64,000 nucleotides of DNA from Alistipes_A hominis (lineage in GTDB: Bacteria > Bacteroidota > Bacteroidia > Bacteroidales > Rikenellaceae): contig NZ_JACOOK010000002.1 of the NCBI RefSeq assembly GCF_014288115.1, positions 124,001-188,000 of the forward strand, given 5' to 3'. Under the pieces are notes generated by a model. The model was not told the DNA's origin and ran no database searches. It worked only from the letters and a program-made list of their open reading frames with translations. The position numbers and the translations under genes were made by a program. Positions 1 to 8,666 of the stretch are shown here, piece after piece (position 1 is the first letter of the stretch; each line of letters opens with the position of its first letter).

Positions 1-2
1 AA

Positions 3-635
3 TACGACCTGATTCAGAGCGACAAACGCGTGCTGACCTTCGGAGCGACTTACCGGCCCAGGACGAATCTCAAGCCGACCACGAGCCGCTCGATCTACTC
101 GACCAGCATTACGTCGGACAAAATTACCGATACGACTTCAAAAGAGAATTTCTCGCTGCCCAATACGTTCACGTTCGGCCTGAGCTACCAATCCGTACGG
201 TTAAGCCTCGGCCTGGATTACTCCATGGAACAGTGGAACAACGTGAACACGAACGATCCGATGAACGGCATAGAATTCAAAAACAACCAGTACATCAAGT
301 TCGGCGTTCAGTACATTCCGAATCCGATGGATGTCCGCCATGTCCTGAACCGGTGGTCTTACCGGCTCGGCTTCCGTTACAACGATTACTACATGCGGAT
401 CAACGGGCACAACGTCCGCGACAAGGCCATCACGCTCGGCGTGGGCATTCCGATCAAAGTCCAGGGACTGAGCGCCGTCAATGTCGGAGTCGAATTCGGC
501 CAGCGCGGCAGAACCGCCGACGGCGCGATGGGAACGCGGCAGTTTCGGATGATCCGGGAGAATTACATCAAACTCTCCATCGGGCTGAGCTTGTTCGGCG
601 AGGACGACTGGTTCAAGCGGTTCAAGTACCAATAA
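3..635 (+). CDS. Outer-membrane beta-barrel protein, C-terminal part (OmpP1/FadL-like)
   Basis: The reading frame is open from base 3, so the true start lies upstream of the window; the GTG at 30 is probably internal. The visible 200 or so residues alternate polar and hydrophobic positions in the way of transmembrane beta-strands (for example FTFGLSYQSVRLSLGLDYSM and YIKLSIGLSLFG near the end). There are no long hydrophobic helices. The sequence resembles the C-terminal half of Bacteroidota FadL/OmpP1-type channels, which often precede lptC, as here (18 bp gap). A role in outer-membrane passage of hydrophobic compounds is inferred from family and position only. Another barrel family is possible because the N-terminal plug region cannot be seen. 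Confidence 0.7.
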   Translation, partial: YDLIQSDKRVLTFGATYRPRTNLKPTTSRSIYSTSITSDKITDTTSKENFSLPNTFTFGLSYQSVRLSLGLDYSMEQWNNVNTNDPMNGIEFKNNQYIKFGVQYIPNPMDVRHVLNRWSYRLGFRYNDYYMRINGHNVRDKAITLGVGIPIKVQGLSAVNVGVEFGQRGRTADGAMGTRQFRMIRENYIKLSIGLSLFGEDDWFKRFKYQ

Positions 636-653
636 CACCGGCCCCCGATCGAA

Positions 654-1352
654 ATGATTCGCTTTTACCGAAATATCACGGCCGTCGCCGCACTTCTCGG
701 AAGTGCGGCGCTGCTGTTTTCGTGCTCGCGGCAAACGGCCGTCGTCGAAGAGGAGAACAACCAGAATATGATGACCCAGCAGAGCGAGAACCTGACGGTC
801 ATCCAGACGAAGGAAGGTAACCTCTCCTTCCGTTTTTCCGCGCCGCTGCTCGAAGAGTACGAATATGCCGAGGAACCCTACATCGAATTCCGCAAAGGGA
901 TCGAGATCGAGACCTACAACGACTCGACCCAGACTGTCGAAGCGAAGCTGTCGGCCAATTACGCGATCTTCATGAAACGGCAGCAGCTCTGGGAAGCCAA
1001 AGGAAATGTCCGCGGCAGCAATGCCGACGGCAACCAGCTCGAAACCGAGCAGTTGTTCTGGAACCAGAAATCCAAACGGGTCTATTCCAACGTCGATTCG
1101 AAAATCACCCAGAAAGGGGATGTCATCTATGCCGACGGGTTCGAATCGAACGAGCGGTTCGACGATTTCGTAATGCGCAAAGTAAAAGGAAAAGTTACGG
1201 TCGATACGACTCCGAAGCAGGATTCCGTCGCCGGGACTCCGCCGGCCCCCGAGGCTCCGCAGCAACCGCCCGTAAAACCCGGTTATCCGGTTATCCGCGA
1301 AGGCGAAGCGGTGGCCCGCCCGCACGTCGAAGAGACGAAGGCGAAAGAATAA
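654..1352 (+). CDS. lptC: LPS export system protein LptC
   Basis: This 232-residue lipoprotein has a hydrophobic signal ending in a lipobox (LLFSC, Cys24). Residues 55-185 form the single LptC beta-jellyroll domain: repeated short strands carrying phrases such as WEAKGNVRG and QLETEQLFWN, typical of LptA/LptC proteins. In the family, LptC takes lipopolysaccharide from the LptBFG transporter and passes it to the periplasmic LptA bridge. The C-terminus (residues 195-232) is a Pro/Glu-rich tail beyond the jellyroll. It follows the barrel gene by 18 bp and is probably co-transcribed with it. The lipoprotein anchor, rather than a transmembrane helix, is common in Bacteroidota. Confidence 0.85.
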   Translation: MIRFYRNITAVAALLGSAALLFSCSRQTAVVEEENNQNMMTQQSENLTVIQTKEGNLSFRFSAPLLEEYEYAEEPYIEFRKGIEIETYNDSTQTVEAKLSANYAIFMKRQQLWEAKGNVRGSNADGNQLETEQLFWNQKSKRVYSNVDSKITQKGDVIYADGFESNERFDDFVMRKVKGKVTVDTTPKQDSVAGTPPAPEAPQQPPVKPGYPVIREGEAVARPHVEETKAKE

Positions 1353-1419
1353 ATCAGGAAAAATCTTCCTCCCGGTCCGCTTTGATTTTTCGACCGGAAT
1401 CTCCCTTGCAGAAGACGGA

Positions 1420-2019
1420 TCAGCCGCGGCGGATCAGATGAATAAACTCCTCCCGGGTCTGCATCTGCCTGAGGAACACGCCTGTAAATGCGGAAGTAGT
1501 GGTCAGTGAACTCTGTTTCTGCACGCCTCGCATCTGCATGCACATGTGTCCGGCCTCGATCACCACCGCCACCCCCAACGGATCGAGCGCCTGCTGAATG
1601 CAGTCGCGGATCTGGACGGTCAGTCGTTCCTGCACTTGGAGACGGCGCGCATAAGCTTCCACAACCCGGGCGATTTTAGAGAGTCCGGTAATATAGCCGT
1701 TCGGAATGTATGCGACGTGCGCCTTCCCGTAAAAAGGAAGCATGTGGTGTTCGCAAAGCGAATACAGCTCAATATCCTTGACGATCACCATCTGTTTGTA
1801 CTCTTCGTGAAATTTGGCCGACAACAGGATTTCGCGCGGATCTTCATCGTAACCGCGCGTCAGGAAACACATCGCCTTGGCGATCCGTTCGGGCGTCTTG
1901 ACCAACCCTTCGCGGTCGGTATCCTCGCCCAGCAGTTCGAGGATCGCTCGGTAATGTTCGGAAAGTTTCTCGATGGTTTCGGGATTGTACACCTCTTCTC
2001 TGGCGTAATTCTGTTCCAT
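1420..2019 (-). CDS. folE: GTP cyclohydrolase I
   Basis: FolE converts GTP to 7,8-dihydroneopterin triphosphate, the first step of folate (pterin) synthesis. The 199-residue protein carries the zinc and active-site residues: Cys89 and His92 in CEHHMLPF and Cys160 in GHMCMQMRG, with the conserved GLSKIARVVE segment in between. The ATG at 2019 (MEQNYAR) was chosen. An upstream in-frame start at 2115 would add 32 residues unlike the family and would overlap both the helicase gene and a well-formed promoter at 2041-2071. Gene length matches bacterial type IA enzymes. It is probably monocistronic. The folate-pathway partner folK lies 10 kb away on the other strand. Confidence 0.95.
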   Translation of the reverse strand: MEQNYAREEVYNPETIEKLSEHYRAILELLGEDTDREGLVKTPERIAKAMCFLTRGYDEDPREILLSAKFHEEYKQMVIVKDIELYSLCEHHMLPFYGKAHVAYIPNGYITGLSKIARVVEAYARRLQVQERLTVQIRDCIQQALDPLGVAVVIEAGHMCMQMRGVQKQSSLTTTSAFTGVFLRQMQTREEFIHLIRRG

Positions 2020-2040
2020 GATCCGTTGTTTTATGCGGAA

Positions 2041-2071
2041 CAAAGGTAACACTCTTGCGGCAGATAACAAA
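2041..2071 (-). promoter_or_regulatory. folE promoter (Bacteroidota -33/-7)
   Basis: On the minus strand a TTTG element (2071-2068, inside a T5G run) is followed after exactly 19 bp by TACCTTTG (2048-2041). This matches the Bacteroidota primary-sigma consensus TTTG-N19-TAnnTTTG. The box ends 21 bp before the folE ATG at 2019, which gives a short leader and supports that start codon. Confidence 0.7.
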
Positions 2072-2092
2072 AACGGAAACCGCAACGGCGGA

Positions 2093-4570
2093 CTACTCGC
2101 CCCGTTCGAGCGCACTGTGCACGAAACGAATCTCGCTGTACGAATAATCGCTGCCGAGATTTTCCTGGATCAATGCGAATTTCTCTCCGGGATGCTCGTT
2201 CAGACAACGGGTAATCGCCCGGATCTTGTCTTCCGGCACGAATCGGTCGGCTTCGAGCGCGCCGCGCCGGATCAGGTCGGCAATATGCCCGTCGATCGTA
2301 GCTGCGCTCAATCCGCGTTCGGCGGCGATTTCGCGGCGGGTAAGCCCCTCTTCGAGCAATCCCAGCGTAACCAGCCGCGTGTCCTCCCGCTCTTTTCTCT
2401 TCGGTTTCGTCCCCCCTGCATCCGGCCTCACGGCGACCTCCGGAGTCGGGAAATCCATATCGGCTCCCGTTTCGGCCCGGAACTCCCGAACGAATTCCAG
2501 TACCGTATCCCCGTATTTCTCCAGAAACTTATCGCCTACCCCTTTGATACGCGCCAGTTCGCGGAGCGAAGAAGGCAACAGGTTCGACACGCCGAGCAGC
2601 GCTTTCTGGCTCATCACCACGTATACCGGAACTTTTTGCCGGCCGGCCTCCTCTTTGCGCCAGCTCCGCAGCGTTTCGAAAAGCGCCGGATGCAGCACGT
2701 CGTCGGAAACCGTCACCTTGGCTTCCGCGCCGACCGAACTCCGGGACTCTTCCAGCGAAGCCTTCGCCTTCGCTTCCAGGTAACGGTGCAGGTCGAATCC
2801 GTCAGCGGTCGCCTCCAGCACGGCTTTTTTAATCCGCACCTGGTCCCCGGCCGCCGACAGCATCTTCGCAAAATCTTTCCGCAGCTCCTTGCTGTCGATC
2901 TCGACGTCGCAGGCCGCCAACAGCGGATCGATAATCTCGCCGCATCGGGCCAGGAAATAGTCCCGTCCTTTGCCGACCCGTTCGGCGAGCCGCGGATCGT
3001 CGCGGTAGCCTGCGCTCCCGCCGATCATACGGTCGATCTGTTTTTGGAAACGAATGCCGACATCGCTTATCTCGGTGCTGAAACGCACCGTATGCTGTTG
3101 CCACATGGCCGACAATTTCGGATAAAGCGCGCCCAGGTGTTCGTCGACGAACCGGCGGAGTATCCGCAGTCGTTTGCCTACCGCCGCGAAATCGAACAGT
3201 TCCAACAACAGCCGCCGGTAATAAGCTTCGGCCTGACGGGCCAGCAGCGCGCCGTCCGGCCGGTGTTCCGCGGCGTAATCCGTAAACGCGCGGACGGTAG
3301 GATCGCAGATCATGCAACGCGCGTCGAGCGGGGCGCGCAGCACCAACCCTTCCAAACTCTTGCAGCGACTGAGCGCCACGTACACCTGCCCGTGCGAAAA
3401 AGAGTCGGCCGCGTCGATCACCGCGCGTTCAAACGTAAGCCCCTGGCTTTTATGGATCGTAATAGCCCATGCCGCTTTCAGCGGATACTGAACGAAGCGG
3501 CCTTCGACCTCTTCGGTCAGCTCTTTCGTTTCGGGATCGATCTTGTATTTGGTATTCAGCCATTCGGCCGGTTCCACGGCGATCGGCTCGGCGGCCCCGT
3601 GCGGCAGCACCTCGACCGACCCGTCGTCCAACCCCGTCACGATACCGATTTTTCCGTTATAATACCGTTTCTCGGGCGACGGATCGTTTTTGATGAACAT
3701 CACCTGCGCCCCCGCCTTCAACGTCAGCGACGCATCGGTCGGATAAAGGTATTCCGGAAACGTTCCTTCCAGCGCCGCCTGGTAAGTACAGGACGCGCCG
3801 GGCAGCGCGGCCATTTTCGCCTCGTTGATCCCATGCGCCGTATGGTTATGCGATGTCAACGTAATGTATCCGTCCTTTTCGTCCGGATCGAAAGCGGGCC
3901 GGTAACGGCGGTTCAGCTCTTCGAGCATCGCAGGATCGACGCGGCTTTCGCGCACGGCATTCAGCATCGTAATGAAGCGTTCGTCGCTCTGCCGGTAAAT
4001 ATGTTGCAATTCGATGCAGACGTACGATGTCTCTTTCAGTGCCCGGGATTCGAAAAAGAACGGCGACGCATAGAATCGACCGAGCAAGCTCCACTCCTCG
4101 TCGCGCACGACCGGAGCCAACTGCTGCAGGTCGCCGATCAGCAGCAGTTGCACGCCGCCGAACGGTTTGCCCGGATCGCGGTACCGCCTGAGCACGTCGC
4201 TGACCGCATCGAGCACGTCGGCGCGGACCATGCTGATCTCGTCGATCACCAGCAGGTCGATGCTGCGAATAATGGCTATTTTCTGTTTATTGAAACGGAA
4301 CTGCTCCTGTCGGTTCTGCGGGTTCACGCCGCGGACGGATTCGGGAATATACGGTGCGAACGCCAACTGGAAAAACGAATGGATCGTCACCCCGCCGGCA
4401 TTGATCGCTGCCACACCGGTCGGCGCCACGACGATCATCCGTTTCGGCGAGCGTTCCCGCAGCCTGTGCAGGAACGTAGTCTTGCCCGTCCCCGCCCGTC
4501 CGGTCAAAAACAGATTGACGGCGGTCTCCCCGATAAAACGGTCGGCCAGTTCCAACTGCGGATTCTCCAT
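2093..4570 (-). CDS. Pif1/RecD-like DNA helicase with HRDC and HTH_40 C-terminal domains
   Basis: A superfamily 1B helicase of about 825 residues. Motifs in order: Walker A GRAGTGKTT near the N-terminus, Walker B LLVIDEISM, motif III GDLQQLAPV, QHIYRQSDERF, and C-terminal HKSQGLTFERAVIDA and VYVALSRCKSLEGL. An HRDC domain (around SSLRELARIKGVGDKFLEKY) and a winged helix-turn-helix end (LTRREIAAERGLSAATID, HTH_40 type) follow. Such proteins unwind DNA from a 5' end; the added domains suggest specialised nucleic-acid binding. The start at 4570 (MENPQ) resembles relatives; an ATG 18 bp upstream (4588) is equally open. The gene stands between upp and folE with gaps of 38 and 73 bp. The exact cellular role is unknown. 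Confidence 0.85.
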   Translation of the reverse strand: MENPQLELADRFIGETAVNLFLTGRAGTGKTTFLHRLRERSPKRMIVVAPTGVAAINAGGVTIHSFFQLAFAPYIPESVRGVNPQNRQEQFRFNKQKIAIIRSIDLLVIDEISMVRADVLDAVSDVLRRYRDPGKPFGGVQLLLIGDLQQLAPVVRDEEWSLLGRFYASPFFFESRALKETSYVCIELQHIYRQSDERFITMLNAVRESRVDPAMLEELNRRYRPAFDPDEKDGYITLTSHNHTAHGINEAKMAALPGASCTYQAALEGTFPEYLYPTDASLTLKAGAQVMFIKNDPSPEKRYYNGKIGIVTGLDDGSVEVLPHGAAEPIAVEPAEWLNTKYKIDPETKELTEEVEGRFVQYPLKAAWAITIHKSQGLTFERAVIDAADSFSHGQVYVALSRCKSLEGLVLRAPLDARCMICDPTVRAFTDYAAEHRPDGALLARQAEAYYRRLLLELFDFAAVGKRLRILRRFVDEHLGALYPKLSAMWQQHTVRFSTEISDVGIRFQKQIDRMIGGSAGYRDDPRLAERVGKGRDYFLARCGEIIDPLLAACDVEIDSKELRKDFAKMLSAAGDQVRIKKAVLEATADGFDLHRYLEAKAKASLEESRSSVGAEAKVTVSDDVLHPALFETLRSWRKEEAGRQKVPVYVVMSQKALLGVSNLLPSSLRELARIKGVGDKFLEKYGDTVLEFVREFRAETGADMDFPTPEVAVRPDAGGTKPKRKEREDTRLVTLGLLEEGLTRREIAAERGLSAATIDGHIADLIRRGALEADRFVPEDKIRAITRCLNEHPGEKFALIQENLGSDYSYSEIRFVHSALERGE

Positions 4571-4608
4571 CGTTCCCCCATCGGGCATTCGCCCTATCTA
4601 ACAGTTCA

Positions 4609-5265
4609 TTACATTTTATCGCCGTAGGCCAGATCGCCGGCATCGCCGATCCCGGGAACGATATAGGATTTCACCGTCAGTTCGGCATCCACCGTTCCGC
4701 ACCAAATCTCGGCCTCTTGCATCGAAAAATTCTTTTTCGCGAACTCGATCCCCTCCTCGCTGGCGATCACCGTAGCGACGATCGTCCGGCGGGGTTTCCC
4801 GGCCTTCTCCAGCAACGCCTGATAGGTCAGCGCCAGCGACGCCCCGGTAGCCAGCATCGGATCGACGAGCAGCAGCGTCTTGCCGGTCAATTCGCAACTC
4901 GATATATACTCGACCTTGATATGGAAACTGCCGTCCTTGCTATACTTCCGGTAGGCCGACACGAACGCGTTCTGCGCATCGTCGAAATAATTCAGAAAAC
5001 CCTGATGAAACGGAATCCCCGCCCGCAGGATCGTAGCGATCACCAGTTGGTCGTCCGGCAGCGACACTTCGGCTTCGCCGAGCGGCGTCTCCACGACATG
5101 CTTCGTATAGTGCAGCGTCTTGCTGATCTCATAAGCCATCACCTCGCCGGCCCGCTCCAGGTTGCGCCGGAAGCGCATACTGTCGCCCTGCACGTTCACA
5201 TCGCGCATCTGCGCGATAAATCTGTTGAAAATGGTGTTTTCCCGATCCAATACCCGTATCATCAT
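4609..5265 (-). CDS. upp: Uracil phosphoribosyltransferase
   Basis: Upp salvages uracil by joining it to PRPP to give UMP. The roughly 218-residue protein contains the PRPP-binding signature LLLVDPMLATGAS, the upstream ILRAGIPFHQG segment, and a C-terminal uracil-binding region ending in PGIGDAGDLAYGDKM. Two adjacent ATG codons (5265 and 5262) fit the family start MIRVLD-type; an in-frame ATG at 5310 would add 15 basic residues not expected in the family. It lies between hflX and the helicase on the same strand, but the 88-bp gap to hflX suggests its own promoter, although no clear TAnnTTTG box was found there. Confidence 0.93.
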   Translation of the reverse strand: MMIRVLDRENTIFNRFIAQMRDVNVQGDSMRFRRNLERAGEVMAYEISKTLHYTKHVVETPLGEAEVSLPDDQLVIATILRAGIPFHQGFLNYFDDAQNAFVSAYRKYSKDGSFHIKVEYISSCELTGKTLLLVDPMLATGASLALTYQALLEKAGKPRRTIVATVIASEEGIEFAKKNFSMQEAEIWCGTVDAELTVKSYIVPGIGDAGDLAYGDKM

Positions 5266-5353
5266 CTGTCCGCCCTTTTTTTTATGTAGCTGTTTTGTGA
5301 ATTTTCGCAATATCCTTTATTAAAATACATTTTTGTATTTCACAGAAATACGA

Positions 5354-6550
5354 TCAATACAAAAAGTTATTGAACGGATAACGCCCTGCATGGATCTCGC
5401 GCACCATGCCGTACAGGTCGTGCCGGAACTTTTCGATATTGATTTTCTCGCGCGCCGAAAGGAAGATACACGGCGTGTTGGCTTTTGCGATCCAGCTTTG
5501 CTTCAGATCTTCCAGCGAAAGATTCTCACGCGTGGCCGGGGTCAGGTCGTCCTCGTCCTTGCGGACGAACGTGTAAGCGTCGATCTTGTTAAAGATCAGA
5601 AAAACCGGTTTATCGCCCGCCCCGATCTCCTGCAGGGTCTGCTTCACCACGTCGATCTGCTCCTCGAAATTCGGATGTGAAATATCCACCACATGCAGCA
5701 GCAGGTCGGCTTCGCGCACCTCGTCGAGCGTCGACTTGAACGATTCGACCAGTTGATGCGGCAATTTGCGGATAAAGCCGACCGTATCCGACAGCAGGAA
5801 CGGCAGGTTGTCGAAAACAACTTTGCGCACCGTCGTGTCGAGCGTCGCGAACAACTTGTTCTCGGCAAAAACCTCGCTTTTCGAAACCAGATTCATCAAC
5901 GTCGATTTTCCGACGTTCGTATAGCCTACCAGCGCCACGCGCACCAGCGACCCGCGGTTGCTGCGCTGCACGGCCATCTGCCGGTCGATCTTTTTGAGCT
6001 GCTCTTTCAGCCTGCTGATCCGGTCGCGGATCACGCGGCGGTCGGTCTCGATCTCCCGTTCGCCGGCGCCGCCGCGCGTCCCGGTTCCGCCGCGCTGCCG
6101 TTCGAGATGCGTCCACATCCCGGTCAACCGAGGCAACAAGTACTGACACTGGGCCAGTTCGACCTGCGCTTTCGCATAGGCCGTGGTCGCACGCTGCACG
6201 AAAATATCGAGAATCAGACTTGTCCGGTCGTAAATCTTATTTTTGAAAATCCGGTCGAGGTTGCGCAACTGCGACGGAGTCAGTTCGTCGTCGAAAATCA
6301 CGTAGGCGATCTCGTGCTCCTCGACGTAAGCCGCGATCTCGGCCAGTTTACCCTCGCCGACGAACGTTTTCGACGAAGGGTTGGCCAACCGCTGGGTAAA
6401 CCGTTTGACCGAAGCGATCCCGGCCGTCTCGGCCAGAAACTCCAGTTCGTCGAGGTATTCCACGGCCTGCCGTTCCTGCTGCTGATCCCGGATCACCGCG
6501 ACCAGCACGGCTTCGCGGGCGGGAACTATCGTTTCGTTTTCCTGTTTCAT
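5354..6550 (-). CDS. hflX: Ribosome-associated GTPase HflX
   Basis: This 398-residue GTPase has the full HflX plan: an N-terminal HflX domain (about residues 15-180), the glycine-rich linker RGGTGTRGGAGEREIETDRR, a coiled-coil helix, then the G domain with Walker A GYTNVGKS (209-216), G3 DTVGF (255-259) and G4 NKID. HflX binds the 50S subunit and splits stalled ribosomes, for example after heat or antibiotic stress. The C-terminus ends shortly after the G domain, a normal short form. It is transcribed away from the tRNA-Ala gene. A candidate -7 box lies about 75 bp upstream (6626-6633). Confidence 0.95.
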   Translation of the reverse strand: MKQENETIVPAREAVLVAVIRDQQQERQAVEYLDELEFLAETAGIASVKRFTQRLANPSSKTFVGEGKLAEIAAYVEEHEIAYVIFDDELTPSQLRNLDRIFKNKIYDRTSLILDIFVQRATTAYAKAQVELAQCQYLLPRLTGMWTHLERQRGGTGTRGGAGEREIETDRRVIRDRISRLKEQLKKIDRQMAVQRSNRGSLVRVALVGYTNVGKSTLMNLVSKSEVFAENKLFATLDTTVRKVVFDNLPFLLSDTVGFIRKLPHQLVESFKSTLDEVREADLLLHVVDISHPNFEEQIDVVKQTLQEIGAGDKPVFLIFNKIDAYTFVRKDEDDLTPATRENLSLEDLKQSWIAKANTPCIFLSAREKINIEKFRHDLYGMVREIHAGRYPFNNFLY

Positions 6551-6625
6551 AAATTCAAAAAAGGCGCTTCGCCACGCGGCCGGAACACCCTCCCCCGTCT
6601 CTCGCGCACCAGACTCAATTTACCA

Positions 6626-6633
6626 CAAATTTA
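6626..6633 (-). promoter_or_regulatory. Candidate -7 box for hflX
   Basis: On the minus strand this reads TAAATTTG, matching TAnnTTTG. No clear TTTG lies 19-20 bp further upstream, so only half of the promoter is supported. It is 75 bp before the hflX start. Confidence 0.4.
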
Positions 6634-6685
6634 CAAAAAATACCGTCGAAAAAAAGCCTCCGCCCGTTTTTTTTCGTCATCCGGT

Positions 6686-6716
6686 TTTGCAGATTTTGAA
6701 AATATGCCTATATTTG
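6686..6716 (+). promoter_or_regulatory. tRNA-Ala promoter (Bacteroidota -33/-7)
   Basis: TTTG at 6686-6689, a 19-bp spacer, then TATATTTG at 6709-6716. This is a textbook Bacteroidota promoter. It ends 9 bp before the tRNA 5' end at 6726, so transcription would start at or just before the mature tRNA. Confidence 0.8.
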
Positions 6717-6725
6717 TCCCCCGAA

Positions 6726-6799
<74 letters not shown>

Positions 6800-6812
6800 C
6801 CTTGACTTTTAC

Positions 6813-6840
6813 AGGCTGTCGGCGACAGCCTTTTTTTATT
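6813..6840 (+). terminator. Rho-independent terminator of tRNA-Ala
   Basis: AGGCTGTC (6813-6820), a GGC loop, GACAGCCT, then a T7 tract (6831-6837). It is placed 14 bp after the tRNA and before rlmN, so rlmN probably has a separate promoter or depends on read-through. Confidence 0.85.
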
Positions 6841-6859
6841 TGTACAAACCCGTTGCGCT

Positions 6860-7924
6860 ATGGAAAAGGAATGGTTGTTCGGCAAAACGCTCGGCGAGCT
6901 CGCCGAAGTCGCCGCTTCGTTCGGGATGCCGCGCTTCACGGCCACTCAGATCGCGGCATGGATTTACCGGAAGGGAGCGCTGTCGATCGACGAGATGACG
7001 AACATTTCGCTGAAAAACCGCCGGGCGCTCGAAGAGAGATATCAAGTAGGCCGCATCCCGTCGGCTGCCGTACAGCAATCTGCGGACGGCACGAAAAAAT
7101 ACCTTTTCCCGACGTTGCGGGATCGCTTCGTCGAATCGGCCTACATCCCGGACGGCCAGCGGGCGACGCTGTGCGTTTCGTCGCAGTCGGGCTGCCGGAT
7201 GGGCTGCCGCTTCTGCATGACGGCGCGCCAAGGTTTCGCGCACAACCTGACCGCCGGCGAAATTCTGAATCAAATCCGGTCGATCCCCGAAAGCGCGCAA
7301 CTGACCAACGTGGTCTACATGGGCATGGGCGAACCGCTCGACAACGCGGATAACGTACTGCGGTCGCTCGAAATCCTGACCGCCGACTGGGGTTACGCCT
7401 GGAGTCCGACCCGTATCACGCTGTCGACCGTCGGCGTCATCCCGGCCATGCGCACGTTCCTGGAGAAGACGAAAGTGCACCTGGCGGTGAGCCTGCACAA
7501 CCCGTTCGCCGCCGAACGGCTCGAAATGATGCCGGTACAAAACCGGTATCCGATCGAAGAAGTGGTGAAGGAGTTGAAAAAATGGGATTTTTCGCACCAG
7601 CGACGCATCAGTTTCGAATACATCATGTTCCGGGGAATCAACGATTCCGACCGGCATGTAGCAGCGCTCGTCCGACTGCTGGCGGGGCTGAAATGCCGCA
7701 TCAACCTGATCCGCTTCCACGCCATCCCCGACGCCCCGATGCAAAGCCCGGACGAGACGACCCTGGTCCGTTTCCGCGACGCGCTGACCCGCCGGGGGAT
7801 CACGACGACGATCCGCGCTTCGCGCGGCGAAGACATCCAGGCGGCCTGCGGACTGCTGTCCACCCGCGAGCGGGAAAAACGAGAGGCCGGCTCCGGGCAG
7901 CGACCGACCGGAAACGCAAAATAA
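6860..7924 (+). CDS. rlmN: 23S rRNA (adenine2503-C2)/tRNA methyltransferase RlmN
   Basis: A radical-SAM methyltransferase of 354 residues. The iron-sulfur motif is CRMGCRFC (Cys112, Cys116, Cys119), followed by MTARQGF. The SAM-binding GMGEPLDN segment and the C-terminal catalytic Cys330 in AACG match RlmN, whose cysteine forms a transient link to the RNA base. In the family RlmN methylates A2503 of 23S rRNA and A37 of some tRNAs; its placement directly behind a tRNA gene is suggestive but proves nothing. The C-terminal 20 residues are a charged extension. The ATG at 6860 lies 20 bp after the tRNA terminator. Confidence 0.95.
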   Translation: MEKEWLFGKTLGELAEVAASFGMPRFTATQIAAWIYRKGALSIDEMTNISLKNRRALEERYQVGRIPSAAVQQSADGTKKYLFPTLRDRFVESAYIPDGQRATLCVSSQSGCRMGCRFCMTARQGFAHNLTAGEILNQIRSIPESAQLTNVVYMGMGEPLDNADNVLRSLEILTADWGYAWSPTRITLSTVGVIPAMRTFLEKTKVHLAVSLHNPFAAERLEMMPVQNRYPIEEVVKELKKWDFSHQRRISFEYIMFRGINDSDRHVAALVRLLAGLKCRINLIRFHAIPDAPMQSPDETTLVRFRDALTRRGITTTIRASRGEDIQAACGLLSTREREKREAGSGQRPTGNAK

Positions 7925-8022
7925 CGAAGGAAATGCACAACTAAACGGACGGTTTTTCCGTTCTGTTATGGAACGACAATTGCAAACGACAACCGATACG
8001 AATCATTAAAAACCGAAAAATT

Positions 8023-8484
8023 ATGAAAAAATGGATTGCAATGACGATGTTGGCGCTGTTCTCGGTAGCGGCATTCGCTCAGAATAACACGAAGGAGACA
8101 GCCCCGGCCGCCAAGGAGATCAAAGGAACGGTGTTCGAAAAAGGGACGCTGAAAGAGTTGCTGGCAAAAGCCGCCAAGGAGAAAAAATACCTGTTCGTGG
8201 ATGTTTACGCCACCTGGTGCGGCCCGTGCAAAGCGATGGCCACGCAGGTCTTTCCGCAGGAAAAAGTGGGCAACTACTTCAATAAGACGTTCGTCAACGC
8301 CAAATTCGACGCAGAAAAGGGCGAAGGCATCGACGTCGCTAAAAAATACGGCGTGCGCGCCTACCCCACCTTCCTGATCCTCGATAAGGACGGAACGGAA
8401 GTAGGGCGAATCGTCGGAGGAGCCGACGGCGACATGTTCATCGAAAAAGTACAGGAAGCCCTCGACAACATCGGCAAGGAATAA
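8023..8484 (+). CDS. Secreted thioredoxin-family protein
   Basis: This 153-residue protein starts with a clear Sec signal (MKKWIAMTMLALFSVAAFAQ, cleavage after Ala-Gln) and has a thioredoxin fold with active site WCGPC (Cys66 and Cys69), preceded by YLFVDVYATW. The cis-proline region VRAYPTFLIL and the glycine-rich GTEVGRIVGG strand complete the fold. The insertion after the CGPC helix (TQVFPQEKVGNYFNKTF) resembles the DUF255/thioredoxin_7 group. It probably acts as a periplasmic disulfide reductase or oxidase; its partner cannot be read from the sequence. It appears monocistronic, with a terminator immediately downstream. Confidence 0.85.
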   Translation: MKKWIAMTMLALFSVAAFAQNNTKETAPAAKEIKGTVFEKGTLKELLAKAAKEKKYLFVDVYATWCGPCKAMATQVFPQEKVGNYFNKTFVNAKFDAEKGEGIDVAKKYGVRAYPTFLILDKDGTEVGRIVGGADGDMFIEKVQEALDNIGKE

Positions 8485-8507
8485 CCGCCGATAAAACCTT
8501 TTCCAGA

Positions 8508-8542
8508 AAGGCCGTCGCTTCGTGCGGCAGCCTTTTTTGTTT
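8508..8542 (+). terminator. Rho-independent terminator after the thioredoxin gene
   Basis: AAGGC(c)GTCGC pairs with TGCGGC(a)GCCTT around a TTCG-type loop (8508-8534). One mismatch is present, and a T6 tract runs to 8538. It lies 24 bp after the stop codon at 8484. Confidence 0.75.
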
Positions 8543-8641
8543 TCGAAGCGGAACGTTCCGGACGTTTCGACCGAAAAAACCGGGGCGAAACACACGGAAT
8601 ATTAAAAACGGGCAGACATCGCATCGTATCGCATATTTCGC

Positions 8642-8649
8642 TATTTTTG
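8642..8649 (+). promoter_or_regulatory. Candidate -7 box for the flippase gene
   Basis: TATTTTTG matches TAnnTTTG and ends 17 bp before the ATG at 8667. No convincing -33 TTTG is present at 19-20 bp. Confidence 0.45.
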
Positions 8650-8666
8650 TGAAAAATTAACCCGAT

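Noticed and set aside
2018..4627. 869-codon plus-strand open frame opposite the helicase gene
   Set aside because: It lies fully across a helicase with all its motifs and its translation has no recognisable domain; long antisense frames are common in GC-rich coding DNA.
5323..5340. AAATAC-ATTTTT-GTATTT hairpin between hflX and upp
   Set aside because: The stem is AT-only and short and no proper T tract follows on the minus strand; not a convincing terminator.
7944..7962. AACGGA...TCCGTT hairpin after rlmN
   Set aside because: Short stem without a T run; too weak to call a terminator.
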